A stretch of DNA of 64,000 nt, from positions 663,630 to 727,629 of the forward strand of contig NZ_SADT02000001.1 in assembly GCF_004016445.2 (NCBI RefSeq). Direction: 5' to 3'. The stretch comes from Mesorhizobium sp. M2E.F.Ca.ET.219.01.1.1 (GTDB lineage: Bacteria > Pseudomonadota > Alphaproteobacteria > Rhizobiales > Rhizobiaceae). Positions 1-9,029 of this stretch are shown piece after piece. Under the pieces are notes generated by a model. The model was not told the origin of the DNA, did not search any database, and was given only the letters and a program-made list of their open reading frames with translations. The first letter of the stretch is position 1. Every line of letters starts with the position of its first letter. The translations under genes and the position numbers were made by a program.

Positions 1-57
1 CGTCGCGCGGATCAGGCGTAGCGCTGCCCGGCACTCGGCGATGTCGATCGTCTCCAT
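1..57 (-). CDS. 5' end of an unidentified gene, cut by window edge
   Basis: An ATG on the minus strand at 57 opens a frame that runs off the window after 19 codons (METIDIAECRAALRLIRAT). I do not recognise the product from so little sequence, and no clear Shine-Dalgarno is visible. Its main support is a LexA-like box about 30 nt upstream, which would make it an SOS-regulated gene. Coding status is tentative. Confidence 0.3.
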   Translation of the reverse strand, partial: METIDIAECRAALRLIRAT

Positions 58-86
58 GACGAACAAACATTCGCTTTAGCTAAAAT

Positions 87-101
87 GTTCCGCAGAAGTT
101 C
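87..101. promoter_or_regulatory. Putative LexA (SOS) box
   Basis: The sequence fits GTTC-N7-GTTC exactly, which is the known LexA target of Alphaproteobacteria. It lies 30 nt upstream of the minus-strand start at 57, a sensible operator position. An eight-base pattern can occur by chance once or twice in a window this size, so position is the main support. Confidence 0.4.
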
Positions 102-184
102 TGGAACCGTTTTGAAGCCGGCGAGTTTCGACGATGAGCGGTTCATCTCCCCTCCGGACCGCTCACCTTGTAGTCCCCTAATTC

Positions 185-222
185 AGCCCGTCGCTTGTGT
201 GTCATTGGCGACGGGCTTTTTC
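185..222 (+). terminator. Rho-independent terminator
   Basis: A 10-bp perfect stem (AGCCCGTCGC with GCGACGGGCT) around a 13-nt loop is followed by TTTT-TCT. The T-tract lies on the plus strand. The minus-strand gene at 202-516 ends inside the loop, so the hairpin may also close that gene, but the T-tract there is poor. Confidence 0.55.
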
Positions 223-516
223 TATGGATGTCTTCCGCTTCGGCGGCACATGGCTCGTGACGAGCCGCACGGCACTGCGCTTGACTGTTATTCCGAGATC
301 CTTGCCGCCGACGGTCACCGTGTCGTCATCCACGCGAACCACTTCGCCGGTTAGCCCGATCTTCTGCCCGCTGCTGACGTGAGGTGTGGTGTCGACGATC
401 GAACGAGGCTGGCTATAGGTTGGGATCAGCACGCTGACCCGATCCTCCGTGATGCGCTTGCGCACCGTCGCGGTAATGGCAACCTCATCGCCAACCTTGA
501 ATGAACCCTTCGCCAT
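202..516 (-). CDS. Small hypothetical protein, beta-rich
   Basis: The frame is longer upstream, but I chose the ATG at 516 because a GGAG ribosome-binding site sits just before it. The 104-residue product begins MAKGSFKVGDEVAITATVRK and is rich in alternating Val/Thr/Ile segments. It also has a GLTGEVVRVDDDTVTVGG stretch of the kind seen in SH3- or KOW-like barrels handling nucleic acid. The basic C-terminus (KRKTSIEKARRQ) fits nucleic-acid contact, but that is inference. No family is firmly recognised. Confidence 0.5.
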   Translation of the reverse strand: MAKGSFKVGDEVAITATVRKRITEDRVSVLIPTYSQPRSIVDTTPHVSSGQKIGLTGEVVRVDDDTVTVGGKDLGITVKRSAVRLVTSHVPPKRKTSIEKARRQ

Positions 517-583
517 GCCAATGACTCCGGCGCTACAACTTGCCTCGTCAAGCGGTTGCCACTGACGTGCCTTTTTAGACGAG

Positions 584-802
584 CTATCCTCGATCGGCGT
601 CACTGGCTTTGATCTGCATTATCTGATGGCCGCCGGCATCGCGGACGGTACAGATAAGGTCCGTCGGCTTCACCTCGGCCATCAGCTTGCGTACTATATC
701 GAATGCGCCTTCCATGGCCTCGCGCTGGCTCTTGAGAGAGGTGCCGTGCGCATCATGATAGACGTCCCCGCCGTAGGAGATGTCGAAGAAAAATCTGGCC
801 AT
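584..802 (-). CDS. DUF6894 family protein
   Basis: The 72-residue product starts MARFFFDISYGGDVYHDAHG and ends with a VRDAGGHQIMQIKAS strand. This is the layout of the small DUF6894 proteins common in rhizobia: an N-terminal aromatic strand, an acidic turn, a helix with EAMEGAFDIVRKL, and a C-terminal VRDxxG strand. The ATG at 802 is chosen from a longer frame because this is where family members start. Function is unknown. It appears to be the only intact copy of three in the window; the others are at 8031 and 21101. Confidence 0.65.
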   Translation of the reverse strand: MARFFFDISYGGDVYHDAHGTSLKSQREAMEGAFDIVRKLMAEVKPTDLICTVRDAGGHQIMQIKASDADRG

Positions 803-1280
803 GCTTTGCCTAACACCCGGGGACCCACCACCGGTCACACTTACGCGTGAGCCCCAATCAGTACCATTCAAAAAGTGCACGATTGATGGCTGATACGTGA
901 ACGCTACTGCAACATATGTGATTGACCGGGACGGAGCACACGCCTGCCGGATTGTGGTCACATGCAGGCGGAAACTGAGCGGTGCGGGCCGCCAGAGCAG
1001 CTTAATGCGTGCCCCGAGCGAGCCGCCCATGCGCCGGGGTTATCAAGAGAGCGCTAATGGAACATTGCGTCAGCGACCTTGTTGGGTTTGGCTGCGCAGT
1101 TCGTGCCGAGGTCCAACGCAGCCGATGTGGCCGAACTGGTGCGCCGGCTCGGGCCGGACCACGGCTGCATGCATTGCGACTTGGGGAAGGTGCTGTACTG
1201 CCACGAATGCCGTGCCGCCGGCCTAGACGATCGGAGTTTGCAATTCAAGCGCCGAGGCGGCCCAATGCCTGAGGTAAAAA
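803..1280. other. Stretch without a convincing gene
   Basis: Several frames are open but none is convincing. The plus frame opening at TTG 1079 carries a CMHC...CHEC pair that could bind zinc and then LDDRSLQFKRRGG. It runs on into the membrane-protein gene at 1281 in another frame, so it is at best a remnant. Confidence 0.35.
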
Positions 1281-1667
1281 GTGGATCCAGCAATCGCCGA
1301 GATGGTTGTCAAATCCGGAGTTTTCTCGGTCTGTGCCATTGTCGTTGTCATTACCCTCAGCGCGTGGGTCAGCCGACCATCAGCCGCGAAGAAGGACTCG
1401 GTCCGGTTCTTGCCCCTCTTTATGATAGCCTATCTCTTCCTCGTATTGAGCTTAGGTGTCCCCATCGCGAACTTGGCCAGGAGCGTTGGAGGGCCGACGC
1501 TGGGAAGGATTTTCGGTCCATTGGGTTTTCTTAGCGGGATTTGGCTCGCTGCAATTATGATCCAGGTTGCGCAGAACGTTGGCTATCGATTGGTTGGCGC
1601 TCCCACCTACAAGCTTCGATGGTACAGAAGTTGGAAGAAAGCATCAAAGCGAAAGAAATCTAGCTAG
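1281..1667 (+). CDS. Small integral membrane protein, unknown function
   Basis: The GTG start at 1281 follows a GAGGT ribosome-binding site. The 128-residue product has about three hydrophobic segments (roughly residues 9-30, 43-66 and 80-100) and a strongly basic tail (KLRWYRSWKKASKRKKSS), so the C-terminus is probably cytoplasmic. No family is recognised. Its stop overlaps the next start by one base (TAGTG), which implies translational coupling with the second membrane protein. Confidence 0.5.
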   Translation: MDPAIAEMVVKSGVFSVCAIVVVITLSAWVSRPSAAKKDSVRFLPLFMIAYLFLVLSLGVPIANLARSVGGPTLGRIFGPLGFLSGIWLAAIMIQVAQNVGYRLVGAPTYKLRWYRSWKKASKRKKSS

Positions 1668-1888
1668 TGTCTCAGTTGACCTCGGCGATAATGTTGCTAA
1701 CTGCGGCCGCAATCTGGACGTTCGTCGCATGGTGGCGCGCAAGGCGGCAGATATCGTTCCACGAAGCATACAAGCGAGGGTTTTTCTTGTTTTTCACTCT
1801 GTTCCTCAAACTATTCGCCGCCTGTCTTGTCGGCATCATTCTTCTCGACGCGATCTTATTTATCGGGACTGCTTTGACACACAGGTGA
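1667..1888 (+). CDS. Small two-helix membrane protein, coupled to upstream gene
   Basis: GTG at 1667 overlaps the TAG of the preceding gene by one base. The 73-residue product has two hydrophobic helices (about residues 6-24 and 40-68) with a basic loop (WWRARRQISFHEAYKRG) between them. Function is unknown. The overlap and shared membrane character suggest the two proteins act together. Confidence 0.45.
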   Translation: MSQLTSAIMLLTAAAIWTFVAWWRARRQISFHEAYKRGFFLFFTLFLKLFAACLVGIILLDAILFIGTALTHR

Positions 1889-1944
1889 CTGTTGCCGAGG
1901 GCTGTCGCGATAGTTCAAACCCGGTCTTGGGTTAGAACGGCACC

Positions 1945-2265
1945 TCACGATCGCGATCCCACCCAAACAGTGGCCCTAAAACACCGCTTACGATTCGTAT
2001 TGTCGGGCGGCGTATTGCGCGAACCCCAAATCCTAGTAGTACCACGGGGGGCGGGTGGGTTCAGGCGGAGTGCCTTTTCGACCTGTTCAATCGCGATGGC
2101 AGGCTTACCGCTCAACACCGAAAGTCTGACAAGTCCGCCCATGCACCGGCATAATTCGGGTCAATTTCAAGCGCCGCCGCGAACTCCGCATCCGACTCGG
2201 GTCAGCGCCGTTCATATGCCAGCAAGTGACCAAGCAAGAAGCGGCAGCGGCGTCGTTTGGACCGA
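1945..2265 (-). pseudogene. Fragment of TPR part of a TolB-like/TPR regulator
   Basis: Read across three minus-strand frames, the segment gives FAAALEIDPNYAGAWADLSD, then SGKPAIAIEQVEKALRLNPP, then DLGFAQYAARQY. This is the TPR tail of the adenylate-cyclase-like family represented intact at 6240-7799. Frame changes and stops (after DFRC, and in YY*DLG) show it is dead. No N-terminal domain is present nearby. Confidence 0.6.
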
Positions 2266-2374
2266 GCTTCGGGATTGGTGATCTGGTCCTCGCGCGATTT
2301 CAGTCCAATTTCAGCTCCGCATCATGATAATCCGCCGGCCTCGGGCATCATGATCGAAAACGTGGAAAGGCATC

Positions 2375-3109
2375 ATGACTGATATGCAAGGCGCACAGCA
2401 ATGGACCGAGAGCAATTCTCGCAGCTTTCTCGACTACGGGCGCTATTTCGTTCCAGAACGCGAGCGCCAGATCGACATGATCGCCGACTTAATTCCGGCG
2501 GCGCCGCGTAGCTTGCTGGTCGAACTCTGCCCCGGCGAGGGGCTGCTTAGCCAAACCTTGCTGGGACGATTTCCCGACAGCCGGCTGCTAGCGCTCGACG
2601 GATCGGATCGGATGCTCGAACAGACGCGAGCGACCTGCCGCGATCATGCCGACCGATTGAACACAGCGACATTCGAGCTGGCCGATCGCGGCTGGCGAAG
2701 CTTTTCCGAGCCGCCGCATGCGTTTGTCTCATCCCTCGCCATCCACCACCTCGACGGCCGGCAGAAGCAGATCCTGTATGCCGACCTCGCGGCGGCGCTC
2801 CGCCCTGGCGGTGTCTTAGTGGTGGCCGACATCGTGCGGCCGCCTAGCGCCAGCGGCCTCGCCATCGCAGCACGGCAGTGGGACGAGGCGGTGCGTTCAC
2901 GCTCGCTCGCAATTGACGGAGACCTGGCTGCCTTCGCCGAGTTCAACCGGCTGGGCTGGAACTACTTCCGCAATCCCGACGGCGAGCCGATCGACAAGCC
3001 TTCCTCGCTGGCTGAGCAGCTTGCCTGGTTAACCGAAGCCGGGTTCAGCGCGGTCGACTGCATATGGCTCTTCGCCGGCCATGCAATCTTCAGCGGACGC
3101 AAGTCTTGA
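2375..3109 (+). CDS. Class I SAM-dependent methyltransferase
   Basis: The 244-residue protein has the Rossmann SAM-binding core. A glycine motif (LVELCPGEGLLSQTLL, about residues 48-63) is followed by an acidic strand end (RLLALDGSDRMLEQ), an ALRPGGVLVVADIV segment, and a C-terminal FSAVDCIWLFAGHAIF strand. The substrate cannot be read from the sequence. The motif I glycine pattern (ELCPGEG) departs slightly from the usual DxGxGxG. The ATG at 2375 follows GGAAAGG. It stands alone, upstream of a winged-helix/TPR regulator. Confidence 0.8.
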   Translation: MTDMQGAQQWTESNSRSFLDYGRYFVPERERQIDMIADLIPAAPRSLLVELCPGEGLLSQTLLGRFPDSRLLALDGSDRMLEQTRATCRDHADRLNTATFELADRGWRSFSEPPHAFVSSLAIHHLDGRQKQILYADLAAALRPGGVLVVADIVRPPSASGLAIAARQWDEAVRSRSLAIDGDLAAFAEFNRLGWNYFRNPDGEPIDKPSSLAEQLAWLTEAGFSAVDCIWLFAGHAIFSGRKS

Positions 3110-3271
3110 TGTCGAAGGACAGTCGTGATGTCTCCGAGGTTGCTAGGATTTTGGTCGACGACTGAAGCAATTTCAGAAAAGGTGTATAGCAATTTTCCGT
3201 GCGGAATTGCGTGAAGCCGTCTAACCGTCACGTGAAGGCCGAAACTGTTTGACGTCTCCTCGAGGGGCGAC

Positions 3272-4812
3272 ATGACGACGTTCGAATTCTCCGGGTACAA
3301 GCTCGATCTGCGCAAGGGAAGGCTGCAGAGGGGCGGACAAGATGTTGACCTCCGAGCCAAATCGCTTTCGCTGCTCACATATCTGCTGGAGAACGCCGGC
3401 CGCGTAATCGGCAAGGACGAGTTGGTCAATGCCGTTTGGCCCAACATCGCCGTCTCCGACGATTCCCTCACCCAATGCATCAAAGATATTCGCAAGGCCC
3501 TCGGCGCGGATGCGCAAGGCCTGATCCGCACCGTGCTGCGGCGCGGCTATGTGATCGACGAGGATCGTGTTCACCGCGTCGGAGGGCCCGCCGTGTCGGC
3601 CGCCGGGGCGGGCGAGGGCGTCAGCGACGCGCCGTCGATCGCCGTGCTGCCCTTCGAGAATCTCAGCGGCGACCCAGCGCAGGACTATTTCGCCGATGGC
3701 ATGGTCGCCGAGATCATCACCGCGCTCTCGCGAATCCGATGGCTGTTCGTCATCGCCCGCAATTCGAGCTTCGCCTACAAGGGGCAGGCTGACGGGGTTA
3801 AACGGGCCGGTGCGGAACTCGGCGTGCGCTACGTGCTGACCGGCAGCGTTCGCAAGGCCGGCGACCATGTTCGCCTCACGGGGCAGCTCATCGATCAGTC
3901 GTCCGGCAAGACGGTCTGGGCCAACCGTTATGACGGCACCATGGCCGACGTGTTCGACCTGCAGGACCGCTTTGCCGAGAGTGTCGTCGGCGCCATCCAG
4001 CCTTCCATCCTGTCGGCCGAGATCGAGCGCTCGCGGCGCAAACGTCCGGAAAGTCTCGCCGCCTACGACTTCGTGCTGCGTGCCTTTCCGCTCACCTGGT
4101 CCCTAGAGCGGGCGCAGAACGAGGAGGCCGGGACGCTGCTTGATCGTGCGATCGCGATCGAGCCGGATTATCCGCTGGCGCTTTCGCTGCTTGCCTGGTG
4201 CCATCTGCAGCGCGCGGGCTATCGCTGGACCGAAAAGCCGGCAGCTTCCCGAGAGGAAGGCCTGCGCCTGGCGAAGAAGGGCGCGGCGCTCTCCGGCGAC
4301 GACCCGATGGTGCTGGCCGTGCTCGGCGCCGCTCATTCCTTCGCCCGCGACTACGATGTCGCCGACATGCATCTCGCGCGGGCGCGCGCGCTCGATCCGA
4401 ATTCCGCCTGGGCCTGGCTGCGCAGCGCCTGGCTTGACGTCTATCGCGAGCGGCCCGATGCGGCGATTGAGAAGTTCGAGCATTTCGAACGGCTGAGCCC
4501 GCGCGACCCGATGCGCTACATGGCCGAGATCGGCATCGGCGCGGCGCATTCGTCGCCGCGCGCTATGACGAGGCGGTGGCGCTGACGCAGCGCGGCCTTA
4601 GCCAGCAGCCTGGCGCCTGGTGGGGACTGCGCCTGCTGGTCACGGCGCTGGTTCATGCCGGTCGCAAAGACGAGGCACGGCTCGCTTGCCGCAGGCTCAT
4701 GGAAACCTACCCGGGCCTCACCATTGCCAGGGTTGGCGACGCCTCGCCCTTCGACGTGGGCACGAGTGAACGGATCGCCTTTGGATTGCGCGAGGCCGGC
4801 CTGCCGGAGTGA
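3272..4812 (+). pseudogene. Winged-helix / TolB-like / TPR regulator, frameshifted
   Basis: The first 437 codons encode an OmpR/CadC-type winged helix (about residues 1-100, ending VLRRGYVIDE). A TolB-like domain follows (SIAVLPFENLSGDPAQDYFADG, then VRYVLTGSVRKAG and WANRYDG), and then TPR helices. Near 4550 one base appears missing (GCATTCGTCGCC): the frame ends in SSPRAMTRRWR. The +1 frame continues the TPRs (FVAARYDEAVALTQRGL) to the usual family end GLREAGLPE at 4812. It is either a recent pseudogene or an assembly error. The full-length product would be about 512 residues, like the intact paralogue at 6240. Confidence 0.75.
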
Positions 4813-4853
4813 ATTGATAGCCTGCCGACCGACGCTTTCGGACGCCTCAGCAT

Positions 4854-5152
4854 TCACCGTGATGGCGGCGGTCGTCGATGATTGGCCAATGTTGCGGTCG
4901 GGTCGCAGTCGACGGGCAGCGCGAGCGCGTTTTCAATATCCAAAGCGGTGAGGCCGATGTCGCGACGCCCGCACTCGCTCATTGAGCCAGGGCAGCGAGC
5001 TTGCTGCGCGCCCGCCAGAAGCGCGGCAGCCACAACAGCCCCGCCGTCGCGGCGGCCAGCAGCCGGAAAGGGCGGGAGGGGGAAGCAAGCGAGGCACGAC
5101 CGGCTGCGACGCCGATGAAGGGAACCGTCGTGATCATGATCATGGTCTCCAT
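4854..5152 (-). pseudogene. DUF1127 protein gene split by a frameshift
   Basis: A minus-strand frame from ATG 5152 (or 5143, behind GGAG) ends at 4979 with RFWRARSKLAALAQ. A second frame opens at ATG 4982 in an ATGA overlap and reads RRDIGLTALDIENALALP. Together they make one DUF1127 motif: Trp/Arg-rich helix, LAAL, then RDIGLTxxDIE. The motif straddles the junction, so this is best read as a one-base frameshift rather than two coupled genes. DUF1127 proteins are small, basic and often RNA- or stress-related. Confidence 0.55.
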
Positions 5153-5668
5153 CCTTGAGCCGTTCCTTAGCGACAGCAACGATGAGGGTAGTTGGTGCGA
5201 GGCGAAGATCGTGAGGCGGCGGCGAAGCTTCAGGGAAATTGCGCTGAAATTAACCGCCGGCAACGAGGCGCAGTTGTCCGGTGAGTTGCATTTGGATGAG
5301 TGCAGCATCGCATTGATCCGACCTATCGCCGCGCGCATGCGCTATAGCTCGGTGCCACGCTCGAATGCCGCGTATTTGTGGGCCGACCGAGCTAGAAAAT
5401 GGCGCTGACGGCGGTTGAGGCCCCCCAGCTTTAGGCTGGAGACCGTGCATGCGTTCGTTTAAGAGGGCTGATAGAGGGACACAAACCCGAAACCAACCTT
5501 CTCCTCTGAACGGCGTTGCGAATTGAAGTCAGTCCACGTTTCCCAAGGCGAATAGCGGCTTTGCGCCCAATCGCGGCCGTAGCGACCAGGCCGCGGACGT
5601 CCTGAAACCTGACATCGTCGGTGAGCAGCGCGACGATTGCGGTCCCAAGGTCATTTCGCTTACCCCTT
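5153..5668. other. Stretch without a recognisable gene
   Basis: An 81-codon minus-strand frame at 5431-5676 (AIGRKAAIRLGKRGLTSIRN) has no recognisable motif. It runs a few bases into the end of the cupin gene. I see nothing else that is supportable. Confidence 0.35.
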
Positions 5669-6130
5669 TCACGCACGCGTCGTCAGCGTCGACAGTTGGT
5701 CGGTGTCGTAGCGGTTTCGCAGATCGGCGAGCGCTTTTGGATCTGGCGCCCCACGCGCCGCGAGCGCGGCCAGCTCTTCAAAATAATGCTCGTGGCCAGG
5801 CGGAGAGACGGTCATCAGCACGCGCGCAGGCTTCTCTCTGACATTGGTGATGTTGTGCGACACTCCCGGCGGGATGAACAGAAAGGTTCCCGGCGTTGCA
5901 CGGATCGTCCTGTCGCCGACATGCCATACACACTCGCCTTCGAGCAGATAGAAGGTCTCCTCCTGCACCCGGTGAACATGCCGCCCAGTGGCGAATTCCG
6001 GCGGGATCGTCCAGTCGAACATACTCGTATGCCTGGTATTTTCATCGGTGACGAGGAACGCCATCGGATAGCCCCGCAACATGACGCCCTTCTTCTCGTC
6101 AGGCATGCGGATGACGGCAGCAGCGCTCAT
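5669..6130 (-). CDS. Cupin-domain protein
   Basis: The 153-residue protein holds one cupin barrel. The first motif (GRHVHRVQEETFYLLEGECVW) has two His and a Glu as metal ligands, and the second (PGTFLFIPPGVSHNI) supplies the last His. The ATG at 6130 is preceded by a strong AGGAGG, so I reject the upstream ATG at 6181. Such proteins are typically metal-dependent oxygenases, isomerases or small-molecule sensors; the substrate is unknown. It is transcribed divergently from the winged-helix/TPR regulator at 6240, which may control it. Confidence 0.8.
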   Translation of the reverse strand: MSAAAVIRMPDEKKGVMLRGYPMAFLVTDENTRHTSMFDWTIPPEFATGRHVHRVQEETFYLLEGECVWHVGDRTIRATPGTFLFIPPGVSHNITNVREKPARVLMTVSPPGHEHYFEELAALAARGAPDPKALADLRNRYDTDQLSTLTTRA

Positions 6131-6239
6131 ATGATCCTCCTCTGACAGGGCGCTTGTTTCTCGCAAGCGTTCGCGCAACATCGGCCGATCGCGCCGGAAA
6201 GTCGTGAATCCGTTGCCAAAAATTTGCTAAAAGGCTCCA

Positions 6240-7799
6240 ATGACAGTCAGGGGCGACGTCTACCGCTTTGGCCCTTTTCGCCTCGATCCGGAGGTGGGCA
6301 TCCTCTTTTACGGAGATGAGCCGACTATGCTCGGGCAGCGCGCCGTCGCGCTGCTGCGCCTGCTGATCCAGAACGCCGGCCAACCTGTGTCCAAAGACGC
6401 GCTGATCGACGCCGGCTGGGGCGGATCGGCGGTTGCCGACAACAATCTGACGGTTCAGATCGCAGCCTTGCGCCGGACATTGGCCGATGCGGCTGATGTC
6501 GCGAAATGGATCGAAACATTGCCGCGCCGTGGCTACCGCTACGTCGGACCTGCCGTCGACACCAATGTTCCCGATACCTTGGCCGCCCGCGCCACGTCGG
6601 GACCGAGCTTGCCTGAGAAGCCGTCCGTCGCGGTCCTGCCATTCTCGAATTTGAGCGGCGATCCCCAGCAAGAATATTTTGCCGATGGGATGGTGGACGA
6701 TATCATCACAGGCCTAGCACGCATCAAATGGCTGTTCGTCATCGCGCGAAACTCGACCTTCTCCTACAAGGATCGCGCCGTCGACGTGAAGCAGGTCGGC
6801 CGCGAGCTTGGCGTTCGCTATGTGCTCGAAGGCAGTGTGCGCAAGGCCGGCCGTAGCGTGCGGGTTACCGCGCAGATGATCGATGCTTCGACCGGCGCCC
6901 ATGTCTGGGCCGAGCGCTATGACCGCAGCTCCGACGACATCTTCGCGCTTCAAGACGAGATCGCGCTGGCAGCAGTGGGCGCGATTGCGCCAAGCGTGCG
7001 GAAGGCCGAAATTGAACGTGTCAGGCGCAAACGCCCCGATAGCCTCGATGCCTACGATCTCGTGCTGCAGGCCCAGCCTGATGTCGATTCAGGCATGCCG
7101 GAGCAAGTGACCAGAGCGCTGGTCCTTCTCGAGCGTGCGATCGCGCTCGAACCTACCTATGCGCTGGCGCATGGCAACGCGGCGATGTGCCATCACTGCC
7201 TGTTCCTTCGCGCCGGCCTGCAGGAGATCAATCGTGCGTCTTCGATCCGGCACGCGCGGTCGGCCATCGTCCACGGACAGGATGATGCTCTCGCCCTGAC
7301 ATGGGCGGGCTTTTCCATCGCAATGGATGCACATGATCGTGCCGCTGCGTTCGCGGCATTGGAAGCCGCCCTCGCCATCAGCCCGTCATCGGCTCTGACC
7401 TACATACTTGGCAGCGTCATTCTCGGATGGAGCGGTGAAGCGGAGCGAGCGATAGAATGGAGCAAGCAGGGTTTGCGGCTGAGCCCCTTCGATTCCTGGG
7501 CCTGGGCCGCATTTGACGCGCAGGCGATGAGCCATTTGCTGCGCGGACGTTATGAAGAAGCTTGCCGTGCTGCCTACAAGTCCGTCCAAGCCAATCCGGC
7601 ACACAGCATCACCTATATGCAATTGGCCGCCGCGCTGGCCAAGCTTGGCCGGTTGGACGAGGCGAGGGCGGCCGCGGCTCGCGTGCTCGAATTGCAGCCG
7701 GGCTTTCGCTACAGCCGCCAGTTTGCAGGGGTGAATTGCGCCCCCGCGCTTGCGAAGGCTCTTGGCAACGCGCTGCGGGAAGCCGGACTGCCGGGATAG
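6240..7799 (+). CDS. Winged-helix / TolB-like / TPR transcriptional regulator
   Basis: The 519-residue protein has three parts. The first is an OmpR/CadC-type winged helix at about residues 5-100 (YRFGPFRLDPEVG, ending LPRRGYRYVGP). The second is a TolB-like domain at about 128-260 (SVAVLPFSNLSGDPQQEYFADG, then VRYVLEGSVRKAG). The third is a TPR array from about 270 to the end (LREAGLPG). No adenylate cyclase catalytic domain is present, although databases often name the family after one. There is no transmembrane segment, so it is probably a soluble DNA-binding regulator. It is a close paralogue of the broken gene at 3272 and is divergent from the cupin. Confidence 0.8.
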   Translation: MTVRGDVYRFGPFRLDPEVGILFYGDEPTMLGQRAVALLRLLIQNAGQPVSKDALIDAGWGGSAVADNNLTVQIAALRRTLADAADVAKWIETLPRRGYRYVGPAVDTNVPDTLAARATSGPSLPEKPSVAVLPFSNLSGDPQQEYFADGMVDDIITGLARIKWLFVIARNSTFSYKDRAVDVKQVGRELGVRYVLEGSVRKAGRSVRVTAQMIDASTGAHVWAERYDRSSDDIFALQDEIALAAVGAIAPSVRKAEIERVRRKRPDSLDAYDLVLQAQPDVDSGMPEQVTRALVLLERAIALEPTYALAHGNAAMCHHCLFLRAGLQEINRASSIRHARSAIVHGQDDALALTWAGFSIAMDAHDRAAAFAALEAALAISPSSALTYILGSVILGWSGEAERAIEWSKQGLRLSPFDSWAWAAFDAQAMSHLLRGRYEEACRAAYKSVQANPAHSITYMQLAAALAKLGRLDEARAAAARVLELQPGFRYSRQFAGVNCAPALAKALGNALREAGLPG

Positions 7800-8030
7800 C
7801 TGACAAACTGCACGAGCTCGCCGGGCGGTTCGAGGGAAGCTCGATATGCAATGGATCGGATGCGTCGTTGCGACGCCTACGCTGCGCATTGGTCGCGCGG
7901 AGCCAGCCTTGCGCGCGCCATTGCTATGGCCTTCCGCGCTCTGCTGGGCAGGCACTCGCCTAGGGCGACAAGCATTGACCGTGATGACCGCCGGCTGAAC
8001 CTTTCCGCTGCTGGGCAGTTATAACCCGCC

Positions 8031-8308
8031 ATGCCCAGATTCTTTTTCGAACTCTCCCGTAATGGGAGGTCTATCAAGACGCACGTGGGACCAGCTTAAA
8101 AAGCCCACTTGAGGCTCAGGACCGCGCCTTCGAAATCGTGCGCAGGTTCGTGGCCGTACCGACCGCCCACGGTGAGAGCCGCGATATAGTCTGCACAGTT
8201 CGCGATATCGGCGGACACGAGGTCATGAAGGTCACAGTTGTATCTGGCACTCCGGTTATCATTGACCCTCGACTTTCAAACCGACCCGCTACCATCTCGA
8301 CACGCTGA
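8031..8308 (+). pseudogene. DUF6894 gene, frameshifted
   Basis: ATG at 8031 opens MPRFFFELSRNGRSIKTHVG and stops at TAA 8097. From 8108 another frame continues LEAQDRAFEIVRRF and DIVCTVRDIGGHEVMKV to TGA 8306. The two halves align with the intact DUF6894 protein at 584-802, so an indel around 8095-8107 has broken the gene. Confidence 0.6.
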
Positions 8309-8455
8309 CGCGAACTTTGTCTGCGCCGTGCTATACTGACCGAGCCAACCTGCACTGCGGCGCAGTGAGCGAAATGCCTCACCGCTGCGGACAGACAAAA
8401 CGTTGACCTGGAGAGTCGCCAGTCTGGCTCAGAAATAAAACGACGGGAGGATGAT

Positions 8456-8893
8456 GTGTCACTCGACGCCAATGACTTCGATCAAGCGGTTGAAAAATAC
8501 CACCTGGCTCTGCGTGAGTTCATGAGAGGAGACCACACGTCCGCGAAGAAGCTCTACTCCGAACGAGACGATGTAACGCTGGGCAATCCCTTTGGCCCTT
8601 TCGCGCATGGATGGAAGCAGGTCGTTGAGACGATGGAGAAAGCGGCATCGCATTACAGGGACGGCGACGCTGCCGGCTTCGATTGCATAGTGAAGTGTGT
8701 GACGCCTGAGCTGGCATACCTCGTCGAAGTAGAACGGCTCAGGTCCAAGGTCGGCGGCCGGAGCGATGTCGCGCCTCTGGCGTTGCGCGTGACGACCGTC
8801 TTTCGCCCAGAAGATGGTGTCTGGAAGATTGTGCATCGGCATGCCGATCCGATAACGACGGCTCAGCCGGCAGATTCGGTACTCCGCCAATAA
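8456..8893 (+). CDS. SnoaL-like (NTF2-fold) protein
   Basis: GTG at 8456 follows GGGAGG. The 145-residue product fits the cone-shaped NTF2/ketosteroid-isomerase fold. An N-terminal helix (AVEKYHLALREFMRGD) leads to a loop with TLGNPFGPFAHGWKQV, then four long strands (ELAYLVEVERLRSKV, LALRVTTVFRPEDGVWKIVHRHADP). The closing VWKIVHRHAD strand is typical of DUF4440/SgcJ-like members. Substrate and reaction are unknown. It stands alone. Confidence 0.75.
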   Translation: MSLDANDFDQAVEKYHLALREFMRGDHTSAKKLYSERDDVTLGNPFGPFAHGWKQVVETMEKAASHYRDGDAAGFDCIVKCVTPELAYLVEVERLRSKVGGRSDVAPLALRVTTVFRPEDGVWKIVHRHADPITTAQPADSVLRQ

Positions 8894-9029
8894 ACGCGGT
8901 TGTGATTTGGGGAAGCGATTCGATCTCGCAAGCGCTTGCTGCAGCAGGGTTGCCAGTCAAGCAGGATCGTACCGAAGGTACTGTTTGCGGTCCGATGGTC
9001 TCGCTGCCAGATCCGACAAAATCTCCAAG

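Noticed and set aside
1079..1534. ORF with a CMHC...CHEC pair
   Set aside because: It would overlap the better-supported membrane-protein gene at 1281 by 254 nt and starts at TTG without a ribosome-binding site. Kept only as a note.
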